From assembly GCA_029224185.1 (NCBI GenBank), contig CM055192.1, positions 4,151,076 to 4,215,075 of the forward strand: a stretch of 64,000 bases of DNA, read 5' to 3'. Below the pieces are notes generated by a model, which had not been told where the DNA came from, did not search any database, and saw only the letters and a program-made list of their open reading frames with translations. Origin of the DNA: Karalla daura (lineage: Eukaryota; Chordata; Actinopteri; Chaetodontiformes; Leiognathidae). This document shows, piece by piece, positions 21,601 through 34,210 of the stretch; the first letter of the stretch is position 1, and each line of letters opens with the position of its first letter. The translations under genes were made by a program, and so were the position numbers.

Positions 21601-24600
21601 CCCGGAGGCGGCCCACACCCCAAATGGTGGGTTTGGGCTCGTTCGCTCGGGGTCGGGATCTCGGCCAAAACGACAGGTCCGGGGTGGTCGTTTTTTTCAC
21701 TTTCGGCGAGCTTTTATATCTCAGCTCCAGGGTCAAATCCGGCATCGGGATTGCTTTTTCCAGTGAGCGTGGGCCACCCCGGAGGCGGCCCACACCCCAA
21801 ATGGTGGGTTTGGGCTCGCTCGCTCGGGGTCGGGATCTCGGCCAAGACGACTGTTCCGGGGTGGTCGTTTTTTTGCCTTTCGGCGAGCTTGAATATCTCA
21901 GCTCCAGTGTCAAATCCGGCATCGGGATTGCTTTTTCCAGTGAGCGTGGGCCACCCCGGAGGCGGCTCACACCCCAAACGGTGGGTTTGGGCTCGCTCGC
22001 TCGGGGTCGGGATCTCGGCCAAAACGACAGGTCCGGGGTGGTCGTTTTTTTCACTTTCGGCGAGTTTTAATATCTCAGCTCCAGGGTCAAATCCGGCATC
22101 GGGATTGCTTTTTCCAGTGAGCGTGGGCCACCCCGGAGGCGGCCCACACCCCAAATGGTGGGTTTGGGCTCGCTCGCTCGGGGTCGGGATCTCGGCCAAA
22201 ACGACAGGTCCGGGGTGGTCGTTTTTTTCACTTTCGGCGAGCTTTAATATCTCAGCTCCAGGGTCAAATCCGGCATCTGGATTGCTTTTTCCAGTGAGCG
22301 TGGGCCACTCCGGAGGCGGCCCACACCCCAAATGGTGGGTTTGGGCTCGTTCGCTCGGGGTCGGGATCTCGGCCAAAACGACAGGTCCGGGGTGGTCGTT
22401 TTTTTCACTTTCGGCGAGCTTTAATATCTCAGCTCCAGGGTCAAATCCGGCATCGGGATTGCTTTTTCCAGTGAGCGTGGGCCACCCCGGAGGCGGCCCA
22501 CACCCCAAATGGTGGGTTTGGGCTCGTTCGCTCGGGGTCGGGATCTCGGCCAAAACGACAGGTCCGGGGTGGTCGTTTTTTTCACTTTCGGCGAGCTTTT
22601 ATATCTCAGCTCCAGGGTCAAATCCGGCATCGGGATTGCGTTTTCCAGTGAGCGTGGGCCACCCCGGAGGCGGCCCACACCCCAAATGGTGGGTTTGGGC
22701 TCGCTCGCTCGGGGTCGGGATCTCGGCCAAAACGACAGGTCCGGGGTGGTCGTTTTTTTCCCTTTCGGCGAGCTTTAATATCTCAGCTCCAGGGTCAAAT
22801 CCGGCATCGGGATTGCTTTTTCCAGTGAGCGTGGGCCACCCCGGAGGCGGCCCACACCCCAAATGGTGGGTTTGGGCTCGCTCGCTCGGGGTCGGGATCT
22901 CGGCCAAAACGACAGGTCCGGGGTGGTCGTTTTTTTCACTTTCGGCGAGCTTTAATATCTCAGCTCCAGGGTCAAATCCGGCATCGGGATTGCTTTTTCC
23001 AGTGAGCGTGGGCCACCCCGGAGGCGGCCCACACCCCAAATGGTGGGTTTGGGCTCGCTCGCTCGGGGTCGGGATCTCGGCCAAAACGACAGGTCCGGGG
23101 TGGTCGTTTTTTTCACTTTCGGCGAGCTTTAATATCTCAGCTCCAGGGTCAAATCCGGCATCAGGATTGCTTTTTCCAGTGAGCGTGGGCCACCCCGGAG
23201 GCGGCCCACACCCCAAATGGTGGGTTTGGGCTCGCTCGCTCGGGGTCGGGATCTCGGCCAAAACGACAGGTCCGGGGTGGTCGTTTTTTTCACTTTCGGC
23301 GAGCTTTAATATCTCAGCTCCAGGATGAAATCCGGCATCAGGATTGCGTTTTCCAGTGAGCGTGGGCCACCCCGGAGGCGGCTCACACCCCAAATGGTGG
23401 GTTTGGGCTCTCTCGCTCGGGGTCGGGATCTCGGCCAAGACGACTGTTCCGGGGTGGTCGTTTTTTTCCCTTTCGGCGAGCTGTAATATCTCAGCTCCAG
23501 GATCAAATCCGGCATCGGGATTACGTTTTCCAGTGAGCGTGGGCCACCCCGGAGGCGGCTCACACCCCAAATGGTGGGTTTGGGCTTGCTCGCTCGGGGT
23601 CGGGATCTCGGCCAAGACGACTGTTCCGGGGTGGTCGTTTTTTTGCCTTTCGGCGAGCTTGAATATCTCAGCTCCAGTGTCAAATCCGGCATCGGGATTG
23701 CTTTTTCCAGTGAGCGTGGGCCACCCCGGAGGCGGCTCACACCCCAAACGGTGGGTTTGGGCTCGCTCGCTCGGGGTCGGGATCTCGGCCAAAACGACAG
23801 GTCCGGGGTGGTCGTTTTTTTCACTTTCGGCGAGTTTTAATATCTCAGCTCCAGGGTCAAATCCGGCATCGGGATTGCTTTTTCCAGTGAGCGTGGGCCA
23901 CCCCGGAGGCGGCCCACACCCCAAATGGTGGGTTTGGGCTCGCTCGCTCGGGGTCGGGATCTCGGCCAAAACGACAGGTCCGGGGTGGTCGTTTTTTTCA
24001 CTTTCGGCGAGCTGTAATATCTCAGCTCCAGGGTCAAATCCGGCATCGGGATTGCTTTTTCCAGTGAGCGTGGGCCACCCCGGAGGCGGCCCACACCCCA
24101 AATGGTGGGTTTGGGCTCGCTCGCTCGGGGTCGGGATCTCGGCCAAAACGACAGGTCCGGGGTGGTCGTTTTTTTCACTTTCGGCGAGCTTTAATATCTC
24201 AGCTCCAGGGTCAAATCCGGCATCTGGATTGCTTTTTCCAGTGAGCGTGGGCCACTCCGGAGGCGGCCCACACCCCAAATGGTGGGTTTGGGCTCGTTCG
24301 CTCGGGGTCGGGATCTCGGCCAAAACGACAGGTCCGGGGTGGTCGTTTTTTTCACTTTCGGCGAGCTTTTATATCTCAGCTCCAGGGTCAAATCCGGCAT
24401 CGGGATTGCTTTTTCCAGTGAGCGTGGGCCACCCCGGAGGCGGCCCACACCCCAAATGGTGGGTTTGGGCTCGCTCGCTCGGGGTCGGGATCTCGGCCAA
24501 GACGACTGTTCCGGGGTGGTCGTTTTTTTGCCTTTCGGCGAGCTTGAATATCTCAGCTCCAGTGTCAAATCCGGCATCGGGATTGCTTTTTCCAGTGAGC

Positions 24601-27020
24601 GTGGGCCACCCCGGAGGCGGCTCACACCCCAAACGGTGGGTTTGGGCTCGCTCGCTCGGGGTCGGGATCTCGGCCAAAACGACAGGTCCGGGGTGGTCGT
24701 TTTTTTCACTTTCGGCGAGTTTTAATATCTCAGCTCCAGGGTCAAATCCGGCATCGGGATTGCTTTTTCCAGTGAGCGTGGGCCACCCCGGAGGCGGCCC
24801 ACACCCCAAATGGTGGGTTTGGGCTCGCTCGCTCGGGGTCGGGATCTCGGCCAAAACGACAGGTCCGGGGTGGTCGTTTTTTTCACTTTCGGCGAGCTGT
24901 AATATCTCAGCTCCAGGGTCAAATCCGGCATCGGGATTGCTTTTTCCAGTGAGCGTGGGCCACCCCGGAGGCGGCCCACACCCCAAATGGTGGGTTTGGG
25001 CTCGCTCGCTCGGGGTCGGGATCTCGGCCAAAACGACAGGTCCGGGGTGGTCGTTTTTTTCACTTTCGGCGAGCTTTAATATCTCAGCTCCAGGGTCAAA
25101 TCCGGCATCTGGATTGCTTTTTCCAGTGAGCGTGGGCCACTCCGGAGGCGGCCCACACCCCAAATGGTGGGTTTGGGCTCGTTCGCTCGGGGTCGGGATC
25201 TCGGCCAAAACGACAGGTCCGGGGTGGTCGTTTTTTTCACTTTCGGCGAGCTTTAATATCTCAGCTCCAGGGTCAAATCCGGCATCGGGATTGCTTTTTC
25301 CAGTGAGCGTGGGCCACCCCGGAGGCGGCCCACACCCCAAATGGTGGGTTTGGGCTCGTTCGCTCGGGGTCGGGATCTCGGCCAAAACGACAGGTCCGGG
25401 GTGGTCGTTTTTTTCACTTTCGGCGAGCTTTTATATCTCAGCTCCAGGGTCAAATCCGGCATCGGGATTGCGTTTTCCAGTGAGCGTGGGCCACCCCGGA
25501 GGCGGCCCACACCCCAAATGGTGGGTTTGGGCTCGCTCGCTCGGGGTCGGGATCTCGGCCAAAACGACAGGTCCGGGGTGGTCGTTTTTTTCCCTTTCGG
25601 CGAGCTTTAATATCTCAGCTCCAGGGTCAAATCCGGCATCGGGATTGCTTTTTCCAGTGAGCGTGGGCCACCCCGGAGGCGGCCCACACCCCAAATGGTG
25701 GGTTTGGGCTCGCTCGCTCGGGGTCGGGATCTCGGCCAAAACGACAGGTCCGGGGTGGTCGTTTTTTTCACTTTCGGCGAGCTTTAATATCTCAGCTCCA
25801 GGGTCAAATCCGGCATCGGGATTGCTTTTTCCAGTGAGCGTGGGCCACCCCGGAGGCGGCCCACACCCCAAATGGTGGGTTTGGGCTCGCTCGCTCGGGG
25901 TCGGGATCTCGGCCAAAACGACAGGTCCGGGGTGGTCGTTTTTTTCACTTTCGGCGAGCTTTAATATCTCAGCTCCAGGGTCAAATCCGGCATCAGGATT
26001 GCTTTTTCCAGTGAGCGTGGGCCACCCCGGAGGCGGCCCACACCCCAAATGGTGGGTTTGGGCTCGCTCGCTCGGGGTCGGGATCTCGGCCAAGACGACT
26101 GTTCCGGGGTGGTCGTTTTTTTCCCTTTCGGCGAGCTTTAATATCTCAGCTCCAGTGTCAAATCCGGCATCGGGATTTCTTTTTCCAGTGAGCGTGGGCC
26201 ACCCCGGAGGCGGCCCACACCCCAAATGGTGGGTTTGGGCTCGCTCGCTCGGGGTCGGGATCTCGGCCAAAACGACAGGTCCGGGGTGGTCGTTTTTTTC
26301 ACTTTCGGCGAGCTTTAATATCTCAGCTCCAGGATGAAATCCGGCATCGGGATTGCGTTTTCCAGTGAGCGTGGGCCACCCCGGAGGCGGCTCACACCCC
26401 AAATGGTGGGTTTGGGCTCTCTCGCTCGGGGTCGGGATCTCGGCCAAGACGACTGTTCCGGGGTGGTCGTTTTTTTCCCTTTCGGCGAGCTGTAATATCT
26501 CAGCTCCAGGATCAAATCCGGCATCGGGATTACGTTTTCCAGTGAGCGTGGGCCACCCCGGAGGCGGCTCACACCCCAAATGGTGGGTTTGGGCTTGCTC
26601 GCTCGGGGTCGGGATCTCGGCCAAGACGACTGTTCCGGGGTGGTCGTTTTTTTGCCTTTCGGCGAGCTTGAATATCTCAGCTCCAGTGTCAAATCCGGCA
26701 TCGGGATTGCTTTTTCCAGTGAGCGTGGGCCACCCCGGAGGCGGCTCACACCCCAAACGGTGGGTTTGGGCTCGCTCGCTCGGGGTCGGGATCTCGGCCA
26801 AAACGACAGGTCCGGGGTGGTCGTTTTTTTCACTTTCGGCGAGTTTTAATATCTCAGCTCCAGGGTCAAATCCGGCATCGGGATTGCTTTTTCCAGTGAG
26901 CGTGGGCCACCCCGGAGGCGGCCCACACCCCAAATGGTGGGTTTGGGCTCGCTCGCTCGGGGTCGGGATCTCGGCCAAAACGACAGGTCCGGGGTGGTCG
27001 TTTTTTTCACTTTCGGCGAG
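18603..27020 (+). repeat. HOR domain 4: expanded and contracted relatives of the 3.3-kb unit
   Basis: Marker ATGs at 18603, 19842, 20550, 23325 and 26334 give units of 1,239 bp (7 monomers), 708 bp (4 monomers), 2,775 bp (15 monomers plus a junction) and 3,009 bp (17 monomers). Segments 23.3-24.2 and 26.3-27.2 kb are near-identical at a 3,009-bp shift, and 21.6-22.1 and 24.3-24.7 kb match at a 2,655-bp shift. Only one fold-back junction (spacer 20908) lies in this stretch. Units differ by whole monomers only. Confidence 0.85.
20875..20986. repeat. Fold-back junction A-5 (subtype A2)
   Basis: Spacer at 20908-20909. The interval from A-4 is 5,254 bp = 29 x 177 + 120 + 1; the extra base is the T8 tract at 16614. 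All A2 marks are present. Confidence 0.95.
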
Positions 27021-28782
27021 CTGTAATATCTCAGCTCCAGGGTCAAATCCGGCATCGGGATTGCTTTTTCCAGTGAGCGTGGGCCACCCCGGAGGCGGCC
27101 CACACCCCAAATGGTGGGTTTGGGCTCGCTCGCTCGGGGTCGGGATCTCGGCCAAAACGACAGGTCCGGGGTGGTCGTTTTTTTCACTTTCGGCGAGCTT
27201 TAATATCTCAGCTCCAGGGTCAAATCCGGCATCTGGATTGCTTTTTCCAGTGAGCGTGGGCCACTCCGGAGGCGGCCCACACCCCAAATGGTGGGTTTGG
27301 GCTCGTTCGCTCGGGGTCGGGATCTCGGCCAAAACGACAGGTCCGGGGTGGTCGTTTTTTTCACTTTCGGCGAGCTTTAATATCTCAGCTCCAGGGTCAA
27401 ATCCGGCATCGGGATTGCTTTTTCCAGTGAGCGTGGGCCACCCCGGAGGCGGCCCACACCCCAAATGGTGGGTTTGGGCTCGCTCGCTCGGGGTCGGGAT
27501 CTCGGCCAAAACGACAGGTCCGGGGTGGTCGTTTTTTTCACTTTCGGCGAGCTTTAATATCTCAGCTCCAGGGTCAAATCCGGCATCGGGATTGCTTTTT
27601 CCAGTGAGCGTGGGCCACCCCGGAGGCGGCCCACACCCCAAATGGTGGGTTTGGGCTCGTTCGCTCGGGGTCGGGATCTCGGCCAAAACGACAGGTCTGG
27701 GGTGGTCGTTTTTTTCACTTTCGGCGAACTTTTATATCTCAGCTCCAGGGTCAAATCCGGCATCGGGATTGCGTTTTCCAGTGAGCGTGGGCCACCCCGG
27801 AGGCGGCCCACACCCCAAATGGTGGGTTTGGGCTCGCTCGCTCGGGGTCGGGATCTCGGCCAAAACGACAGGTCCGGGGTGGTCGTTTTTTTCCCTTTCG
27901 GCGAGCTTTAATATCTCAGCTCCAGGGTCAAATCCGGCATCGGGATTGCTTTTTCCAGTGAGCGTGGGCCACCCCGGAGGCGGCCCACACCCCAAATGGT
28001 GGGTTTGGGCTCGCTCGCTCGGGGTCGGGATCTCGGCCAAAACGACAGGTCCGGGGTGGTCGTTTTTTTCACTTTCGGCGAGCTTTAATATCTCAGCTCC
28101 AGGGTCAAATCCGGCATCAGGATTGCTTTTTCCAGTGAGCGTGGGCCACCCCGGAGGCGGCCCACACCCCAAATGGTGGGTTTGGGCTCGCTCGCTCGGG
28201 GTCGGGATCTCGGCCAAGACGACTGTTCCGGGGTGGTCGTTTTTTTCCCTTTCGGCGAGCTTTAATATCTCAGCTCCAGTGTCAAATCCGGCATCGGGAT
28301 TTCTTTTTCCAGTGAGCGTGGGCCACCCCGGAGGCGGCCCACACCCCAAATGGTGGGTTTGGGCTCGCTCGCTCGGGGTCGGGATCTCGGCCAAAACGAC
28401 AGGTCCGGGGTGGTCGTTTTTTTCACTTTCGGCGAGCTTTAATATCTCAGCTCCAGGATGAAATCCGGCATCAGGATTGCGTTTTCCAGTGAGCGTGGGC
28501 CACCCCGGAGGCGGCTCACACCCCAAATGGTGGGTTTGGGCTCTCTCGCTCGGGGTCGGGATCTCGGCCAAGACGACTGTTCCGGGGTGGTCGTTTTTTT
28601 CCCTTTCGGCGAGCTGTAATATCTCAGCTCCAGGATCAAATCCGGCATCGGGATTACGTTTTCCAGTGAGCGTGGGCCACCCCGGAGGCGGCTCACACCC
28701 CAAATGGTGGGTTTGGGCTTGCTCGCTCGGGGTCGGGATCTCGGCCAAGACGACTGTTCCGGGGTGGTCTTTTTTTTCCCTT

Positions 28783-28894
28783 TCGGCAAGCTTTAAAATC
28801 TCAGCTCCAGGATCAAATGATCCTGGAGCTGAGATTTTAAAGCTCGCCGAAAGTGAAAAAGTGAAAAAAACGACCACCACGGACCTGTCGTTCT
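28783..28894. repeat. Fold-back junction A-6 (subtype A2, first of a pair)
   Basis: Spacer at 28816-28817, 7,908 bp (44 x 177 + 120) after A-5. It is followed only 474 bp later by an A1 junction, so from here on A2 and A1 travel together. Confidence 0.95.
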
Positions 28895-29256
28895 TTTCCC
28901 TTTCGGCGAGCTTTAATATCTCAGCTCCAGGGTCAAATCCGGCATCGGGATTGCTTTTTCCAGTGAGCGTGGGCCACCCCGGAGGCGGCCCACACCCCAA
29001 ATGGTGGGTTTGGGCTCGCTCGCTCGGGGTCGGGATCTCGGCCAAAACGACAGGTCCGGGGTGGTCGTTTTTTTCACTTTCGGCGAGCTTTAATATCTCA
29101 GCTCCAGGGTCAAATCCGGCATCGGGATTGCGTTTTCCAGTGAGCGTGGGCCACCCCGGAGGCGGCTCACACCCCAAATGGTGGGTTTGGGCTCGCTCGC
29201 TCGGGGTCGGGATCTCGGCCAAGACGAATGTTCCGGGGTGGTCGTTTTTTTCCCTC

Positions 29257-29368
29257 TCGGCGAGCTTTAAAATCTCAGCTCCAGGATCAAATGATCCTGG
29301 AGCTGAGATTTTAAAGCTCGCCGAAAGTGAAAAAGTGAAAAAAACGACCACCCCGGACCTGTCGTTTT
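29257..29368. repeat. Fold-back junction A-7 (subtype A1, second of a pair)
   Basis: Spacer at 29290-29291 with A1 marks (ACGAATGTTCC, CCCTCTCGG, unbroken CCCCGG and T7). Two forward monomers separate it from A-6. Confidence 0.95.
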
Positions 29369-32300
29369 TTTCCCTTTCGGCGAGCTTTAATATCTCAGCT
29401 CCAGGGTCAAATCCGGCATCGGGATTGCTTTTTCCAGTGAGCGTGGGCCACCCCGGAGGCGGCTCACACCCCAAATGGTGGGTTTGGGCTCGCTCGCTCG
29501 GGGTCGGGATCTCGGCCAAAACGACAGGTCCGGGGTGGTCGTTTTTTTCACTTTCGGCGAGCTTTAATATCTCAGCTCCAGGGTCAAATCCGGCATCGGG
29601 ATTGCTTTTTCCAGTGAGCGTGGGCCACCCCGGAGGCGGCCCACACCCCAAATGGTGGGTTTGGGCTCGCTCGCTCGGGGTCGGGATCTCGGCCAAAACG
29701 ACAGGTCCGGGGTGGTCGTTTTTTTCACTTTCGGCGAGCTTTAATATCTCAGCTCCAGGGTCAAATCCGGCATCAGGATTGCTTTTTCCAGTGAGCGTGG
29801 GCCACCCCGGAGGCGGCCCACACCCCAAATGGTGGGTTTGGGCTCGCTCGCTCGGGGTCGGGATCTCGGCCAAGACGACTGTTCCGGGGTGGTCGTTTTT
29901 TTCCCTTTCGGCGAGCTTTAATATCTCAGCTCCAGTGTCAAATCCGGCATCGGGATTTCTTTTTCCAGTGAGCGTGGGCCACCCCGGAGGCGGCCCACAC
30001 CCCAAATGGTGGGTTTGGGCTCGCTCGCTCGGGGTCGGGATCTCGGCCAAAACGACAGGTCCGGGGTGGTCGTTTTTTTCACTTTCGGCGAGCTTTAATA
30101 TCTCAGCTCCAGGATGAAATCCGGCATCGGGATTGCGTTTTCCAGTGAGCGTGGGCCACCCCGGAGGCGGCTCACACCCCAAATGGTGGGTTTGGGCTCT
30201 CTCGCTCGGGGTCGGGATCTCGGCCAAGACGACTGTTCCGGGGTGGTCGTTTTTTTCCCTTTCGGCGAGCTGTAATATCTCAGCTCCAGGATCAAATCCG
30301 GCATCGGGATTACGTTTTCCAGTGAGCGTGGGCCACCCCGGAGGCGGCTCACACCCCAAATGGTGGGTTTGGGCTTGCTCGCTCGGGGTCGGGATCTCGG
30401 CCAAGACGACTGTTCCGGGGTGGTCGTTTTTTTGCCTTTCGGCGAGCTTGAATATCTCAGCTCCAGTGTCAAATCCGGCATCGGGATTGCTTTTTCCAGT
30501 GAGCGTGGGCCACCCCGGAGGCGGCTCACACCCCAAACGGTGGGTTTGGGCTCGCTCGCTCGGGGTCGGGATCTCGGCCAAAACGACAGGTCCGGGGTGG
30601 TCGTTTTTTTCACTTTCGGCGAGTTTTAATATCTCAGCTCCAGGGTCAAATCCGGCATCGGGATTGCTTTTTCCAGTGAGCGTGGGCCACCCCGGAGGCG
30701 GCCCACACCCCAAATGGTGGGTTTGGGCTCGCTCGCTCGGGGTCGGGATCTCGGCCAAAACGACAGGTCCGGGGTGGTCGTTTTTTTCACTTTCGGCGAG
30801 CTGTAATATCTCAGCTCCAGGGTCAAATCCGGCATCGGGATTGCTTTTTCCAGTGAGCGTGGGCCACCCCGGAGGCGGCCCACACCCCAAATGGTGGGTT
30901 TGGGCTCGCTCGCTCGGGGTCGGGATCTCGGCCAAAACGACAGGTCCGGGGTGGTCGTTTTTTTCACTTTCGGCGAGCTTTAATATCTCAGCTCCAGGGT
31001 CAAATCCGGCATCTGGATTGCTTTTTCCAGTGAGCGTGGGCCACTCCGGAGGCGGCCCACACCCCAAATGGTGGGTTTGGGCTCGTTCGCTCGGGGTCGG
31101 GATCTCGGCCAAAACGACAGGTCCGGGGTGGTCGTTTTTTTCACTTTCGGCGAGCTTTAATATCTCAGCTCCAGGGTCAAATCCGGCATCGGGATTGCTT
31201 TTTCCAGTGAGCGTGGGCCACCCCGGAGGCGGCCCACACCCCAAATGGTGGGTTTGGGCTCGCTCGCTCGGGGTCGGGATCTCGGCCAAAACGACAGGTC
31301 CGGGGTGGTCGTTTTTTTCACTTTCGGCGAGCTTTAATATCTCAGCTCCAGGGTCAAATCCGGCATCGGGATTGCTTTTTCCAGTGAGCGTGGGCCACCC
31401 CGGAGGCGGCCCACACCCCAAATGGTGGGTTTGGGCTCGTTCGCTCGGGGTCGGGATCTCGGCCAAAACGACAGGTCTGGGGTGGTCGTTTTTTTCACTT
31501 TCGGCGAGCTTTTATATCTCAGCTCCAGGGTCAAATCCGGCATCGGGATTGCGTTTTCCAGTGAGCGTGGGCCACCCCGGAGGCGGCCCACACCCCAAAT
31601 GGTGGGTTTGGGCTCGCTCGCTCGGGGTCGGGATCTCGGCCAAAACGACAGGTCCGGGGTGGTCGTTTTTTTCCCTTTCGGCGAGCTTTAATATCTCAGC
31701 TCCAGGGTCAAATCCGGCATCGGGATTGCTTTTTCCAGTGAGCGTGGGCCACCCCGGAGGCGGCCCACACCCCAAATGGTGGGTTTGGGCTCGCTCGCTC
31801 GGGGTCGGGATCTCGGCCAAAACGACAGGTCCGGGGTGGTCGTTTTTTTCACTTTCGGCGAGCTTTAATATCTCAGCTCCAGGGTCAAATCCGGCATCGG
31901 GATTGCTTTTTCCAGTGAGCGTGGGCCACCCCGGAGGCGGCCCACACCCCAAATGGTGGGTTTGGGCTCGCTCGCTCGGGGTCGGGATCTCGGCCAAAAC
32001 GACAGGTCCGGGGTGGTCGTTTTTTTCACTTTCGGCGAGCTTTAATATCTCAGCTCCAGGGTCAAATCCGGCATCTGGATTGCTTTTTCCAGTGAGCGTG
32101 GGCCACTCCGGAGGCGGCCCACACCCCAAATGGTGGGTTTGGGCTCGTTCGCTCGGGGTCGGGATCTCGGCCAAAACGACAGGTCCGGGGTGGTCGTTTT
32201 TTTCACTTTCGGCGAGCTTTAATATCTCAGCTCCAGGGTCAAATCCGGCATCGGGATTGCTTTTTCCAGTGAGCGTGGGCCACCCCGGAGGCGGCCCACA

Positions 32301-33624
32301 CCCCAAATGGTGGGTTTGGGCTCGCTCGCTCGGGGTCGGGATCTCGGCCAAAACGACAGGTCCGGGGTGGTCGTTTTTTTCACTTTCGGCGAGCTTTAAT
32401 ATCTCAGCTCCAGGGTCAAATCCGGCATCGGGATTGCTTTTTCCAGTGAGCGTGGGCCACCCCGGAGGCGGCCCACACCCCAAATGGTGGGTTTGGGCTC
32501 GTTCGCTCGGGGTCGGGATCTCGGCCAAAACGACAGGTCTGGGGTGGTCGTTTTTTTCACTTTCGGCGAACTTTTATATCTCAGCTCCAGGGTCAAATCC
32601 GGCATCGGGATTGCGTTTTCCAGTGAGCGTGGGCCACCCCGGAGGCGGCCCACACCCCAAATGGTGGGTTTGGGCTCGCTCGCTCGGGGTCGGGATCTCG
32701 GCCAAAACGACAGGTCCGGGGTGGTCGTTTTTTTCCCTTTCGGCGAGCTTTAATATCTCAGCTCCAGGGTCAAATCCGGCATCGGGATTGCTTTTTCCAG
32801 TGAGCGTGGGCCACCCCGGAGGCGGCCCACACCCCAAATGGTGGGTTTGGGCTCGCTCGCTCGGGGTCGGGATCTCGGCCAAAACGACAGGTCCGGGGTG
32901 GTCGTTTTTTTCACTTTCGGCGAGCTTTAATATCTCAGCTCCAGGGTCAAATCCGGCATCAGGATTGCTTTTTCCAGTGAGCGTGGGCCACCCCGGAGGC
33001 GGCCCACACCCCAAATGGTGGGTTTGGGCTCGCTCGCTCGGGGTCGGGATCTCGGCCAAGACGACTGTTCCGGGGTGGTCGTTTTTTTCCCTTTCGGCGA
33101 GCTTTAATATCTCAGCTCCAGTGTCAAATCCGGCATCGGGATTTCTTTTTCCAGTGAGCGTGGGCCACCCCGGAGGCGGCCCACACCCCAAATGGTGGGT
33201 TTGGGCTCGCTCGCTCGGGGTCGGGATCTCGGCCAAAACGACAGGTCCGGGGTGGTCGTTTTTTTCACTTTCGGCGAGCTTTAATATCTCAGCTCCAGGA
33301 TGAAATCCGGCATCAGGATTGCGTTTTCCAGTGAGCGTGGGCCACCCCGGAGGCGGCTCACACCCCAAATGGTGGGTTTGGGCTCTCTCGCTCGGGGTCG
33401 GGATCTCGGCCAAGACGACTGTTCCGGGGTGGTCGTTTTTTTCCCTTTCGGCGAGCTGTAATATCTCAGCTCCAGGATCAAATCCGGCATCGGGATTACG
33501 TTTTCCAGTGAGCGTGGGCCACCCCGGAGGCGGCTCACACCCCAAATGGTGGGTTTGGGCTTGCTCGCTCGGGGTCGGGATCTCGGCCAAGACGACTGTT
33601 CCGGGGTGGTCTTTTTTTTCCCTT

Positions 33625-33736
33625 TCGGCAAGCTTTAAAATCTCAGCTCCAGGATCAAATGATCCTGGAGCTGAGATTTTAAAGCTCGCCGAAAGTGAAA
33701 AAGTGAAAAAAACGACCACCACGGACCTGTCGTTCT
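33625..33736. repeat. Fold-back junction A-8 (subtype A2)
   Basis: Spacer at 33658-33659; the 4,842-bp duplicate of A-6. Confidence 0.95.
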
Positions 33737-34098
33737 TTTCCCTTTCGGCGAGCTTTAATATCTCAGCTCCAGGGTCAAATCCGGCATCGGGATTGCTTTT
33801 TCCAGTGAGCGTGGGCCACCCCGGAGGCGGCCCACACCCCAAATGGTGGGTTTGGGCTCGCTCGCTCGGGGTCGGGATCTCGGCCAAAACGACAGGTCCG
33901 GGGTGGTCGTTTTTTTCACTTTCGGCGAGCTTTAATATCTCAGCTCCAGGGTCAAATCCGGCATCGGGATTGCGTTTTCCAGTGAGCGTGGGCCACCCCG
34001 GAGGCGGCTCACACCCCAAATGGTGGGTTTGGGCTCGCTCGCTCGGGGTCGGGATCTCGGCCAAGACGAATGTTCCGGGGTGGTCGTTTTTTTCCCTC

Positions 34099-34210
34099 TC
34101 GGCGAGCTTTAAAATCTCAGCTCCAGGATCAAATGATCCTGGAGCTGAGATTTTAAAGCTCGCCGAAAGTGAAAAAGTGAAAAAAACGACCACCCCGGAC
34201 CTGTCGTTTT
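34099..34210. repeat. Fold-back junction A-9 (subtype A1)
   Basis: Spacer at 34132-34133; the 4,842-bp duplicate of A-7, 474 bp after A-8. Confidence 0.95.
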